DNA from: Bacteroidales bacterium
GTDB lineage: Bacteria; Bacteroidota; Bacteroidia; Bacteroidales; ML635J-15
Direction: 5' to 3'
Assembly: GCA_028696755.1 (NCBI GenBank)
Contig: JAQVGK010000104.1
Span: forward strand, 1 to 9,321
DNA: 9,321 nt
The notes under the pieces are model-generated. The model searched no databases and was not told where the DNA came from. It saw only the letters and a list, made by a program, of their open reading frames with translations. Below are positions 1-5,501 of the stretch, piece after piece (the stretch's first letter is position 1; each line of letters begins with the position of its first letter). The translations under genes and the position numbers were made by a program.

Positions 1-813
1 GAAATAATTGAAAATCCGGAAAACGAACAACCTGCCATTGATTTTTTGGAGTTTATTTATGGAATGATGGATATGTATTTTGAATCTGATAAATCAGAGG
101 CTTTTGGGAGATTTTACTCTTATCGTTTTGAGAGATTGGATGATGCAGTAGATGCTTTTTCGCATCGTGTTGCCTCTTTCAGATATCCATCAAAAGAAGT
201 TTCAACTCTATTGAATAATTACCGCGACGAATTGGTAAAAGAAAAATATGCTCAGTCTCATTCCAAATTAAATCCTTTCGTTTTTTATGCCGCCGATCGT
301 ATTAAAATGTTTTTTGACAAGGCATTCGAAAACCTTATTGATACGTTTTTTATCACAAAATTTATTCATCAGAATAGTACTAATTATCTTCGATTTGTTC
401 AGGAGTTATTAAGAATTGATTTTAAGGGGAAAACGGATGAGTTAATTTTATTTTTGAAAGAGAAAGAAAGCCTATTATTAGATGGTTCACTGAATCAGCT
501 TGCTCCACAATCTGAAACTAAACTTTTGCCTTCTCTATTGGATACTCCAGAGTTTAAGGTTATATTAAACAAGGCTATTGATGCAGGTTTTGTGCTCGAA
601 AATAATAACCATTATGTATGGATAGGAACAAATCCGCAATTAGCATATTTTGCTGAAATTGTTTCTCAGTATTTGAAGTTAAGCCTAAAATTTACTCCAT
701 TTTGTGACTTGTTTAATAAGAATTACTTAGCACAAGAGCGTTATCAATCCAAAACATATTTAGGAAAAGTAAATAGGCAAGATGATCTAGATCAACTTGT
801 TTGTATTGATTAA
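1..813 (+). CDS. Unrecognised accessory protein, 5' end missing (runs off left edge)
   Basis: The frame is open from base 1 to the TAA at 811-813, giving about 270 residues. The first start codon in frame is a TTG at 46, but the frame already reads sensibly before it (EIIENPENEQPAIDFL), so the true start is most likely outside the window. I do not recognise the family. The protein is rich in aromatic residues and looks mostly helical. It has no P-loop, nuclease or recombinase motif that I can see and no membrane segment. The C-terminal part (about 75 residues, from the stretch ending GFVLENNNHYVWIG, then LAYFAEI and CDLFNKNYLAQERYQSK) has the look of small winged-helix or accessory proteins found next to excisionase genes in Bacteroidota elements, but this is only an impression. 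A strong terminator follows, so it is transcribed separately from the operon at 972. Confidence 0.7.
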   Translation, partial: EIIENPENEQPAIDFLEFIYGMMDMYFESDKSEAFGRFYSYRFERLDDAVDAFSHRVASFRYPSKEVSTLLNNYRDELVKEKYAQSHSKLNPFVFYAADRIKMFFDKAFENLIDTFFITKFIHQNSTNYLRFVQELLRIDFKGKTDELILFLKEKESLLLDGSLNQLAPQSETKLLPSLLDTPEFKVILNKAIDAGFVLENNNHYVWIGTNPQLAYFAEIVSQYLKLSLKFTPFCDLFNKNYLAQERYQSKTYLGKVNRQDDLDQLVCID

Positions 814-820
814 CAGTGTT

Positions 821-844
821 TATAGCCCCTATTATAGCCCCTAT
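821..844 (+). repeat. Tandem 12-bp repeat feeding the terminator stem
   Basis: TATAGCCCCTAT occurs twice head to tail (821-832 and 833-844). The second copy supplies the left arm of the terminator hairpin; the first copy could pair with the same right arm as an alternative stem. It looks like a local duplication of the terminator's 5' arm. Confidence 0.8.
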
Positions 845-861
845 ATAGGGGCTTTTTTTTT
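836..861 (+). terminator. Rho-independent terminator after the first gene
   Basis: AGCCCCTATATAGGGGCT (836-853) is a perfect 18-bp palindrome directly followed by a run of T to 861. It begins 22 bases after the stop codon at 813. It should end transcription of the left-edge gene and insulate it from the operon starting near 910. Confidence 0.92.
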
Positions 862-876
862 GTTTTAGTTTCCATC

Positions 877-908
877 TTTGCACTTAGTTATTGATAACAA
901 TATATTTG
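877..908 (+). promoter_or_regulatory. Bacteroidota-type promoter for the element operon
   Basis: TTTG at 877-880 (-33 element) and TATATTTG at 901-908 (perfect match to the -7 consensus TAnnTTTG) are separated by 20 bases, the spacing used by the primary sigma factor of this phylum. The start of transcription would be about 5-8 bases after 908, leaving a leader of roughly 55-60 bases before the ATG at 972. It lies just downstream of the terminator ending at 861. Confidence 0.65.
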
Positions 909-971
909 AGGTGAAGCGTGGCAGACGTGTTTGTGTGTAACCTCTTTTTATTAACCATCCTAATAATATAA

Positions 972-1280
972 ATGATGGAACAAAATGTAAAAATTATCGC
1001 AGATGCAGTTACAGACAAAGTCTTATTCTGTACAAAAGAGGTTTTAACCGCAGACGAAGCGGTTAGGTATATGGGTATATCAAAGAGTTACCTTTATAAA
1101 TTAACTATGAAGCAAGAAATTCCACACTATAAGCCAATGGGCAAAATGTGTTATTTTAATCGCTTAGAATTGGAACAGTGGTTACAATGTAATAGAGTTT
1201 CAACGTGTGCAGAATTAGCAGAACGAGCTCAAGCTTTTTTTTTGAAAAAGAATCCTAATTCTAGTGGAGGTGTTAAATGA
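972..1280 (+). CDS. Excisionase-like helix-turn-helix protein
   Basis: This 102-residue protein carries a MerR/excisionase-type HTH (HTH_17-like) over about residues 25-71: LTADEAVRYMGIS, then SYLYKL as recognition helix, a short wing, and the closing FNRLELEQWL pattern. Such proteins bind DNA and commonly act as excision directionality factors or regulators in Bacteroidota integrative elements. The last 30 residues are polar and have no recognised domain. Two ATGs lie in tandem at 972 and 975; I kept the first, and no Shine-Dalgarno sequence separates them. It is the first gene after the promoter at 877-908 and overlaps the next gene by four bases (ATGA). By position it corresponds to the small HTH genes before the helicase/primase genes of NBU-type elements. 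That role is inferred. Confidence 0.85.
   Translation: MMEQNVKIIADAVTDKVLFCTKEVLTADEAVRYMGISKSYLYKLTMKQEIPHYKPMGKMCYFNRLELEQWLQCNRVSTCAELAERAQAFFLKKNPNSSGGVK
1265..1270 (+). promoter_or_regulatory. Shine-Dalgarno for the DUF3987 gene
   Basis: TGGAGG lies 6 bases before the ATG at 1277, inside the end of the upstream HTH gene. A good Shine-Dalgarno is uncommon in this phylum, and here it supports the ATGA-overlap start at 1277. Confidence 0.6.
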
Positions 1281-2515
1281 ATGAGAATAGAGTCATCATA
1301 CCAGAAGCTCCTCTTCATAAGGAGCTAATTCTACCAATTTATGGGCTTCCTCAATCAATCCAGTATGTGATAGAAACTGTTTCAACTGTTTACCAATGCC
1401 CACGTGATTTTGTTGTTAGTGCTGTTTTTATGGCACAATCAACAATTGTGGGTAAGCGAGCATGCTCTTTTGATGGGAAGTATAATAATTACCCTAGTTT
1501 GTGGATTGTCAACGTGGCCGATTCGGGTTCAAATAAGTCGCAGCCTGTTAAGTGGGTAATAAGCCCTCTTATAAAAAGAGATAAAGAGAACTATAGGCTT
1601 TATTCTCAGCAAAAGGCAGAACTTAAAGAGTCTGTATGTCAAGATAAGATTGATCTTCCAATATTTAAGCAATTGATCATTTCTGATAGTACCCCTGAGG
1701 GTAGAAATAAGTGTTTGTTTCAAAATCCTAACGGAGTGATTTTATTCAGAGATGAACTTAAAGGGCTTCTGGATGATGTTGGGCGATATGGTCGCAGTGG
1801 AGAAATCTCTCAATTATTATCAATTTTTGATAATGAAGGGTTTAGTATTAATAGAAAAAATGAAGAACCGATATTAATTACTGATCCTTTTATGAATATC
1901 TATGGTAGCATCCAGCCAGATGTGCTTAAGGCTGTATTTGGTTCACCATTGCTCATGGGTAATGGTTTTAATCAGAGATGGCTTTTTTGCTATCCGAATA
2001 AATCGCCAGCATCAATGTATTCAAAAGAGGTTATCCCTGAAGCTTGTATGCAAGCTTGGATATCACATGTTGATGGTGTGGATCAATTTTTTAATAAGTT
2101 TAATGCTTCGTATGTTATATATTTTGATGATGCTGCAAAAGACACCTATGTGGCATATTATAATACTTTGCAAAGAAAAAAAGAAGAAGCAAATAGTTAT
2201 AAGGCTGCCATCCACAGCAAGTTGCAAATACAAGTTCAAAGGTGGGCGACATTAGTAGCCATTTTTAATTATCAGAATCAACCCCTTGTGGTTCAGGAAG
2301 ACAATATGTTGTATGCTATTGAGTGTATGAATTACTTCGAGCGATGTGCTATGAAGATTTATGATCAAATACAATCTGAAGAACAGGGGTATCTGTTAAA
2401 GAATGGAGAACTTATTGCTAAAGTACACCAAACTTATGGTATAAAAAACCAGACGCAATTTGCAGAATCTATTGGAATTAGCCAACAATCGGTGAGTAAA
2501 TTTTTAAAAAACTAA
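1277..2515 (+). CDS. DUF3987 P-loop (helicase/primase-associated) protein
   Basis: The 412-residue protein fits the DUF3987 family of mobile-element ATPases. A Walker A-like loop is at residues 81-88 (ADSGSNKS, with the P-loop lysine K87). A Walker B-like strand is at 154-160 (VILFRDE) followed by LKGLLDD. The block SIQPDVL (211-217) and the arginine in FNQRWLF (231-237) are typical later motifs. The C-terminal 27 residues (YGIKNQTQFAESIGISQQSV and following) form a probable HTH, suggesting DNA binding. It is translated from an ATG overlapping the preceding stop, with TGGAGG 6 bases upstream. In NBU-like elements a protein in this position is needed for excision or replication; that role here is inferred. 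The 205 bases after it carry the AGGTTGT repeat cluster, a possible target. Confidence 0.85.
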   Translation: MNENRVIIPEAPLHKELILPIYGLPQSIQYVIETVSTVYQCPRDFVVSAVFMAQSTIVGKRACSFDGKYNNYPSLWIVNVADSGSNKSQPVKWVISPLIKRDKENYRLYSQQKAELKESVCQDKIDLPIFKQLIISDSTPEGRNKCLFQNPNGVILFRDELKGLLDDVGRYGRSGEISQLLSIFDNEGFSINRKNEEPILITDPFMNIYGSIQPDVLKAVFGSPLLMGNGFNQRWLFCYPNKSPASMYSKEVIPEACMQAWISHVDGVDQFFNKFNASYVIYFDDAAKDTYVAYYNTLQRKKEEANSYKAAIHSKLQIQVQRWATLVAIFNYQNQPLVVQEDNMLYAIECMNYFERCAMKIYDQIQSEEQGYLLKNGELIAKVHQTYGIKNQTQFAESIGISQQSVSKFLKN

Positions 2516-2517
2516 TT

Positions 2518-2703
2518 AGGTTGTGAGGTTGTTGGCTGTTTAGTAATAATTGCCCTGTTAATAAGGCTTTTTAGAATATATAGCCAACAACCTTCAACAG
2601 CCATAAAGCGAAATGAATGGTTGTGTGAGGTTGTGAGTAGATATCGCAGTGTTACCCTATTTTAGGCACTTAGACTCGTGAACAACTAACAACCTTACAA
2701 CCT
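2518..2703 (+). repeat. Cluster of AGGTTGT motifs in both orientations (iteron-like)
   Basis: The gap between the DUF3987 and primase genes holds AGGTTGT at 2518-2524, 2526-2532 and 2628-2634, a one-mismatch copy TGGTTGT at 2618-2624, and reverse-complement copies (ACAACCT) at 2587-2593, 2689-2695 and 2697-2703. The outer pairs form a 15-bp inverted repeat: AGGTTGTGAGGTTGT at 2518-2532 against the complement of 2689-2703, 14 of 15 matching. Extended to 22 bases (2519-2540 against 2681-2702) the match is 19 of 22. An inner perfect 12-bp inverted repeat joins 2526-2537 and 2582-2593. Paired motifs are spaced 8-10 bases, close to one helical turn. This suits an iteron-type origin or a multi-site operator; which one is unknown. 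Confidence 0.85.
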
Positions 2704-2720
2704 AACAAAATATCAGGAAT

Positions 2721-3593
2721 ATGAACAAAAATAATATTTTTCAAACAGAAATATCTCTTTATAATGGAGTAAGAGATACAACAGGCTCAACTTGTCTTCT
2801 TGAAGATTTTTTATCTTCAAAAACATATATAGACAAGATTCTTTTAATGCGAGCAGAAACCAATGCTGAACAAAGGAGGCATATGAAATTATCGTTGCCT
2901 CAAGCAACAATTAGCGGAGTTTTTTTTCCAAATAGAAGGAGTGAATATATGCAAAAGCATAGTGGTTTTATTTGTGTTGATATAGATAAAAAAGATAATC
3001 AACATATTGCAAATTTCTCGGATTTAAAGCACGAGCTAAGCAAATTGCCAGAGATGGCTTATATCAGCGTCTCGGTAAGTGGTAATGGATATTTTTGCAT
3101 TATCCCCTTAAAGTATCCACAATGGCACAAAAAGCAATTCAAACAGCTTGAAAAAGACTTGTTAGGGTATGGAATTATAATTGACAAAGCTTGTGGTGAT
3201 GTAACTCGATTGCGTTGTATTTCCTTTGATGAAAATCCTTATATTAACAGAGATGCAGTGCCTTATTCGGGATGCTATGTAGATCCCGTGCCCAAATTTA
3301 TTACGAACTATAAGGCCTCCAATGAAATTAACAAAATATATGCTCTTTGTCGAATAATAGAGAGTAGAAAGATTGATATTACCAGCACATACGATAATTG
3401 GATAAGAGTTGGAGCAGCACTATCAACTTTAGGAGAAAGTGGTAGGGAAGCCTTTCATATTTGTAGTAAACAAAATGATAATTATTGTTTTACTGAAACG
3501 GATCGTAAATTCAATAATTTAATGAGAACTACCTCCGAAATAACCTTAGGCACATTTTTTCAATTGTGCAAAAATAATTTTATAACAATTTAA
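2721..3593 (+). CDS. Primase-like protein: BT4734-like N-terminal domain + PriCT-2-like C-terminus
   Basis: This 290-residue protein matches the BT4734-like (VirE N-terminal) domain seen in Bacteroidota mobile elements. It resembles archaeo-eukaryotic-type primases: an acidic pair in CVDIDKK (D87, D89), the block SVSGNGYFCIIPL (118-130), and DKACGDVTRLRC (155-166) as third motif. Residues about 203-285 resemble PriCT-2, with W227 in the block IRVGAAL and the closing EITLGTFF (273-280). It probably primes replication of the excised element, as PrmN1 is thought to do in NBU1. The motif II histidine of canonical primases is not evident (Y124/F125 instead), so catalytic activity is unproven. The start ATG at 2721 follows the AGGTTGT cluster. 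The next gene begins 10 bases after its stop. Confidence 0.82.
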   Translation: MNKNNIFQTEISLYNGVRDTTGSTCLLEDFLSSKTYIDKILLMRAETNAEQRRHMKLSLPQATISGVFFPNRRSEYMQKHSGFICVDIDKKDNQHIANFSDLKHELSKLPEMAYISVSVSGNGYFCIIPLKYPQWHKKQFKQLEKDLLGYGIIIDKACGDVTRLRCISFDENPYINRDAVPYSGCYVDPVPKFITNYKASNEINKIYALCRIIESRKIDITSTYDNWIRVGAALSTLGESGREAFHICSKQNDNYCFTETDRKFNNLMRTTSEITLGTFFQLCKNNFITI

Positions 3594-3603
3594 ATTTTAT
3601 ATT

Positions 3604-4092
3604 ATGAGTGAATATAAACCTTGGGGTGTCATTTCAACATCAGATAGAAATGCCAACAAAATAATATTTTCTGTTTTTGAAAATGGAGAAACTAAAGAAA
3701 TCACTATGACGTTAGAAGAGTTGGTGTCCATGGCATATAACATTAATTTGACTATAAAGAGTATGCAGAATCGTATTAATCATTTTGCAGAACACTTAAT
3801 AAGTCTATCAAACGTGTATAAAATATCTTCTGAGAAATTAAGTAGAGTAGATAAAGAATTATCTATCATTAATCGCCAATTAATTGCCTATTTGCATCCT
3901 GGTAAAATGCTTGAAATTGGATCAGCAGCAGCTTTGCTGGATTTGAGTATATCTCGTGTTTATCAGTTAGTTGAGGAACGTAAAATTCTATTTGAGAAGA
4001 GTGGTGGTAAATTATGGTTCAAAACTTCCGATTTACTCGAATGGCTTGATAATGGGCGTAAGTTCAAATTTGGTAAGGATTCTTCGAGATAA
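3604..4092 (+). CDS. Coiled-coil plus helix-turn-helix DNA-binding protein
   Basis: This 162-residue protein has two parts. Residues about 35-97 are a long heptad-like helical stretch (for example VDKELSIINRQLIAYL) that probably makes it dimerise. Residues about 102-149 form an excisionase/MerR-type HTH: MLEIGSAAALLDLS, then SRVYQLVEERKI, a glycine wing, and LWFKTSDLLEWL. It closes the operon, starting 10 bases after the primase stop, and the terminator at 4114-4140 follows. Its DNA target and role are unknown. A second, larger HTH protein next to the primase could be an accessory initiation factor, an operon regulator, or an excision factor. In NBU1 a mobilization gene and oriT lie near this point; here I see no relaxase. 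Confidence 0.75.
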   Translation: MSEYKPWGVISTSDRNANKIIFSVFENGETKEITMTLEELVSMAYNINLTIKSMQNRINHFAEHLISLSNVYKISSEKLSRVDKELSIINRQLIAYLHPGKMLEIGSAAALLDLSISRVYQLVEERKILFEKSGGKLWFKTSDLLEWLDNGRKFKFGKDSSR

Positions 4093-4113
4093 TAAATTTC
4101 ATGGTTTTTTATT

Positions 4114-4140
4114 AAGAGGGGGCATTTGCTCCCTCTTTTT
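4114..4140 (+). terminator. Rho-independent terminator ending the element operon
   Basis: The arms 4114-4123 (AAGAGGGGGC) and 4128-4137 (GCTCCCTCTT) form a 10-bp stem with one G-T pair and an ATTT loop, with Ts running to 4140. It starts 22 bases after the stop at 4092. Confidence 0.9.
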
Positions 4141-4148
4141 GTGAGAAG

Positions 4149-4220
4149 ATTGCTAAACGCTATTAAAACATAGTGAATAGCTACCAAACAATTGCTAAAC
4201 CTCTATTAAGATGTTGTGAA
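4149..4220 (+). repeat. Two imperfect direct repeats of about 30 bp
   Basis: Copy 1 (4149-4177) and copy 2 (4191-4220) share ATTGCTAAAC, then TATTAA, then GTGAA, about 24 of 30 positions with one gap. The copies start 42 bases apart, about four helical turns. They lie in gene-free DNA just after the operon terminator. They could be integrase arm sites or another protein's binding sites; no function can be assigned. Confidence 0.7.
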
Positions 4221-4300
4221 AGATTTATAGGAAGTTAATAAATATTCTTCTTTTAATATTGTGTAATAATATATAATAATCAATAGTTTATATCGGTTTT

Positions 4301-4322
4301 ATTGTGAATTACTATTCACAAT
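4301..4322. repeat. Perfect 9-bp inverted repeat
   Basis: ATTGTGAAT (4301-4309), TACT, ATTCACAAT (4314-4322). There is no T-run, so it is not a terminator. It resembles a symmetric operator or a nick-site hairpin. TTGTGAA also occurs in the second direct repeat upstream (4214-4220). Confidence 0.75.
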
Positions 4323-4423
4323 GTTAGTTATTCTTGGTTCAAAATACTCCAAACAAATCTAGCTGTCTTCCAGATTAATCGGTGTGAGGATTTGATGGTA
4401 AACATTCATTTGTAACAACCTCG

Positions 4424-4451
4424 AAAGCGACCAATTATGGTCGCTTTTTTT
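4424..4451 (+). terminator. Rho-independent terminator with no identified gene in front
   Basis: AAAGCGACC (4424-4432), a six-base AATTAT loop, GGTCGCTTT (4439-4447), and Ts to 4451. It is strong and oriented to the right. The previous gene already has its own terminator at 4114-4140. The only thing in front is a 35-codon open stretch ending with TAA at 4413-4415, which may be chance or the tail of a lost gene. Confidence 0.88.
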
Positions 4452-4548
4452 GTTCTGATAAGTTTTTTTGGAAAACATGTTATCTTTTATGTGTTTTTGT
4501 TTTTTGTTAGAAAAACCGCAAAAAATTAAAAAAAAATTTTTGTAAAAA

Positions 4549-4579
4549 CTTGTTAATTAAAAAATAATGTGTACATTCG
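4549..4579 (+). promoter_or_regulatory. Candidate promoter facing right into gene-free DNA
   Basis: CTTG at 4549-4552 and TACATTCG at 4572-4579 (7 of 8 to TAnnTTTG) are exactly 19 bases apart, which fits Bacteroidota promoters. A/T tracts just upstream could act as an UP element. AATGT-GT-ACATT (4566-4577) overlaps the -7 element as a possible operator. No gene follows on this strand. Confidence 0.45.
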
Positions 4580-4604
4580 TTGCACCCAATAGTATAAAAA
4601 CGCA

Positions 4605-4685
4605 ATTCGTAAATGCTTTTTATAAATGTAATTAAATGATTTATTTATAAACAATTATTATTTAACAATAGGTTCATTTACGAAT
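4605..4685. repeat. Nested inverted repeats
   Basis: Outer arms ATTCGTAAATG (4605-4615) and CATTTACGAAT (4675-4685) are perfect over 11 bp. Inner arms TTTATAAAT (4619-4627) and ATTTATAAA (4643-4651) are perfect over 9 bp. Together they could fold into a long interrupted hairpin starting about 20-25 bases downstream of the candidate transcription start near 4585. Confidence 0.75.
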
Positions 4686-4820
4686 GTTTTAAATGGGTAG
4701 TTACGTAAATAAAACGTTAGGTTCCATTCAAAAAAAAACGACAGTGTGAGGTATTGAAATTATTATCCATTTAACAAACAAGAATAAAATTTAACTTCCA
4801 AATTAAAAGAAAATGTACCT

Positions 4821-4840
4821 ATTCAAAATATTTTTTGAAT
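4821..4840 (-). terminator. Weak AT-only hairpin after the tetR-type gene
   Basis: ATTCAAAA (4821-4828) and TTTTGAAT (4833-4840) pair perfectly over 8 bp with a 4-base loop. It lies 19 bases beyond the stop of the leftward TetR-type gene. The stem has almost no GC and only a broken T-rich tail (ATTTTCTTTT, complement of 4806-4815), so termination would be weak. Confidence 0.35.
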
Positions 4841-4859
4841 CTTTGCATCGAAATAGAAA

Positions 4860-5501
4860 TTAGCTTATCAAGACTGATTTCAAAATTATTTTTAAATTCT
4901 CCTCTTTTCGTAAAGCAATCAATTCTTGAAGTTTTGCATCTGTGAATATAGATAGTTTTTTTGCTATTGAATAAAACAAAAACACGCCTGTATTCAACGA
5001 AAATATATTCATAATCAAATCAATCGCAGTAATCTGATGAATTCGACCTTTGAAAATCTCAATTTGCAAATCACGTTCAAAAATCTGTAAAAGATCCAAA
5101 GAAATTGTCATTAATTGTTTTTTAACCGCAGAGGTATTTTTCGGGTTTGTTGTAAGTTCGTTGATTAGAAAAGATACAATTTCAGGATGGTCTTGCAGCA
5201 TTTCAAACTGTGTATAAACACAATCTTTTATCCGCTCTTCAAAAGTTAAACTATTATTAGCAATGGTTGATAAACCAACAGTGAAAATTTGTAAGTATTT
5301 TTCGAAAACCAACTGAAAGAGTTTTTCTTTGGAGCGAAAATAATAATGTATCAGGGACTGATTACAACCAACCTCTCTTGCTATCATTGTGGTGGTTGTA
5401 CGTGCAAAACCTTTTTCCAGAAACAAGCTTTCAGCTGCTTCCAGAATGGATTTTTCGAGAATATTGTTGCGTACCATGTTTATTTTCATTTGAAGTTTCA
5501 T
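4860..5501 (-). CDS. TetR/AcrR-family transcriptional regulator
   Basis: This 213-residue protein begins with a standard TetR N-terminal domain: ILEAAESLFLEKGF (19-32), then TTTTMIAREVGCNQSLIHYY (35-54), including the recognition helix, and FRSKEKLF (55-62). The rest is a helical ligand/dimer domain with no identifiable ligand. It should repress transcription by binding a palindrome. Its ATG (5499-5501) shares one base with the stop of the upstream DUF5686 gene (TAATG), so the two are almost certainly co-transcribed and translationally coupled. In-frame ATGs at residues 5 and 9 are alternative starts; the overlap favours the first. The likely target is the 20-bp palindrome upstream of the pair (8075-8094), which would make it an autoregulator. 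That link is inferred. Confidence 0.92.
   Translation of the reverse strand: MKLQMKINMVRNNILEKSILEAAESLFLEKGFARTTTTMIAREVGCNQSLIHYYFRSKEKLFQLVFEKYLQIFTVGLSTIANNSLTFEERIKDCVYTQFEMLQDHPEIVSFLINELTTNPKNTSAVKKQLMTISLDLLQIFERDLQIEIFKGRIHQITAIDLIMNIFSLNTGVFLFYSIAKKLSIFTDAKLQELIALRKEENLKIILKSVLIS

Larger units (their letters stand above)
4452..4859. other. AT-rich gene-free region between the element and the chromosomal genes
   Basis: No reading frame longer than 18 codons begins here on the + strand with any convincing character (the longest, ATG at 4693, has 18 codons) and none is recognisable on the other strand. It contains A/T tracts (about 4518-4548), a promoter-like sequence (4549-4579), nested inverted repeats (4605-4685), three CGTAAAT heptamers (4608-4614, complement at 4676-4682, 4704-4710), and an AT-only hairpin at 4821-4840 beside the tetR-type gene. 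Confidence 0.6.

Noticed and set aside
908..944. GAGGT / ACCTC pairing followed by TTTTT in the leader of the HTH gene, a possible attenuator
   Set aside because: The stem is only 5 bp with a loop of 27 bases and has no supporting inner helix; too weak to call.
1902..2255. 117-codon + strand frame inside the DUF3987 gene
   Set aside because: It lies wholly within the DUF3987 gene in another frame and shows no domain; the conserved motifs are in the main frame.
2631..2665. TTG and TATTTTAG as a promoter for the primase gene
   Set aside because: The spacing is 24 bases, outside the 19-21 range, and the -7 has a mismatch.
2713..2910. 65-codon - strand frame at the start of the primase gene
   Set aside because: Antisense shadow of the primase coding sequence with no domain.
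3963..4187. 74-codon - strand frame over the end of the second HTH gene and its terminator
   Set aside because: It is antisense to a recognisable HTH domain and spans a clear terminator hairpin.
4593..4697. Invertible promoter flanked by the 11-bp inverted repeats
   Set aside because: The promoter candidate (4549-4579) lies outside the repeats and no promoter is seen in the 59 bases between them.
4693..4749. 18-codon frame starting ATGGGTAGTTACG after the nested inverted repeat
   Set aside because: Too short and unlike any known leader peptide; length expected by chance.
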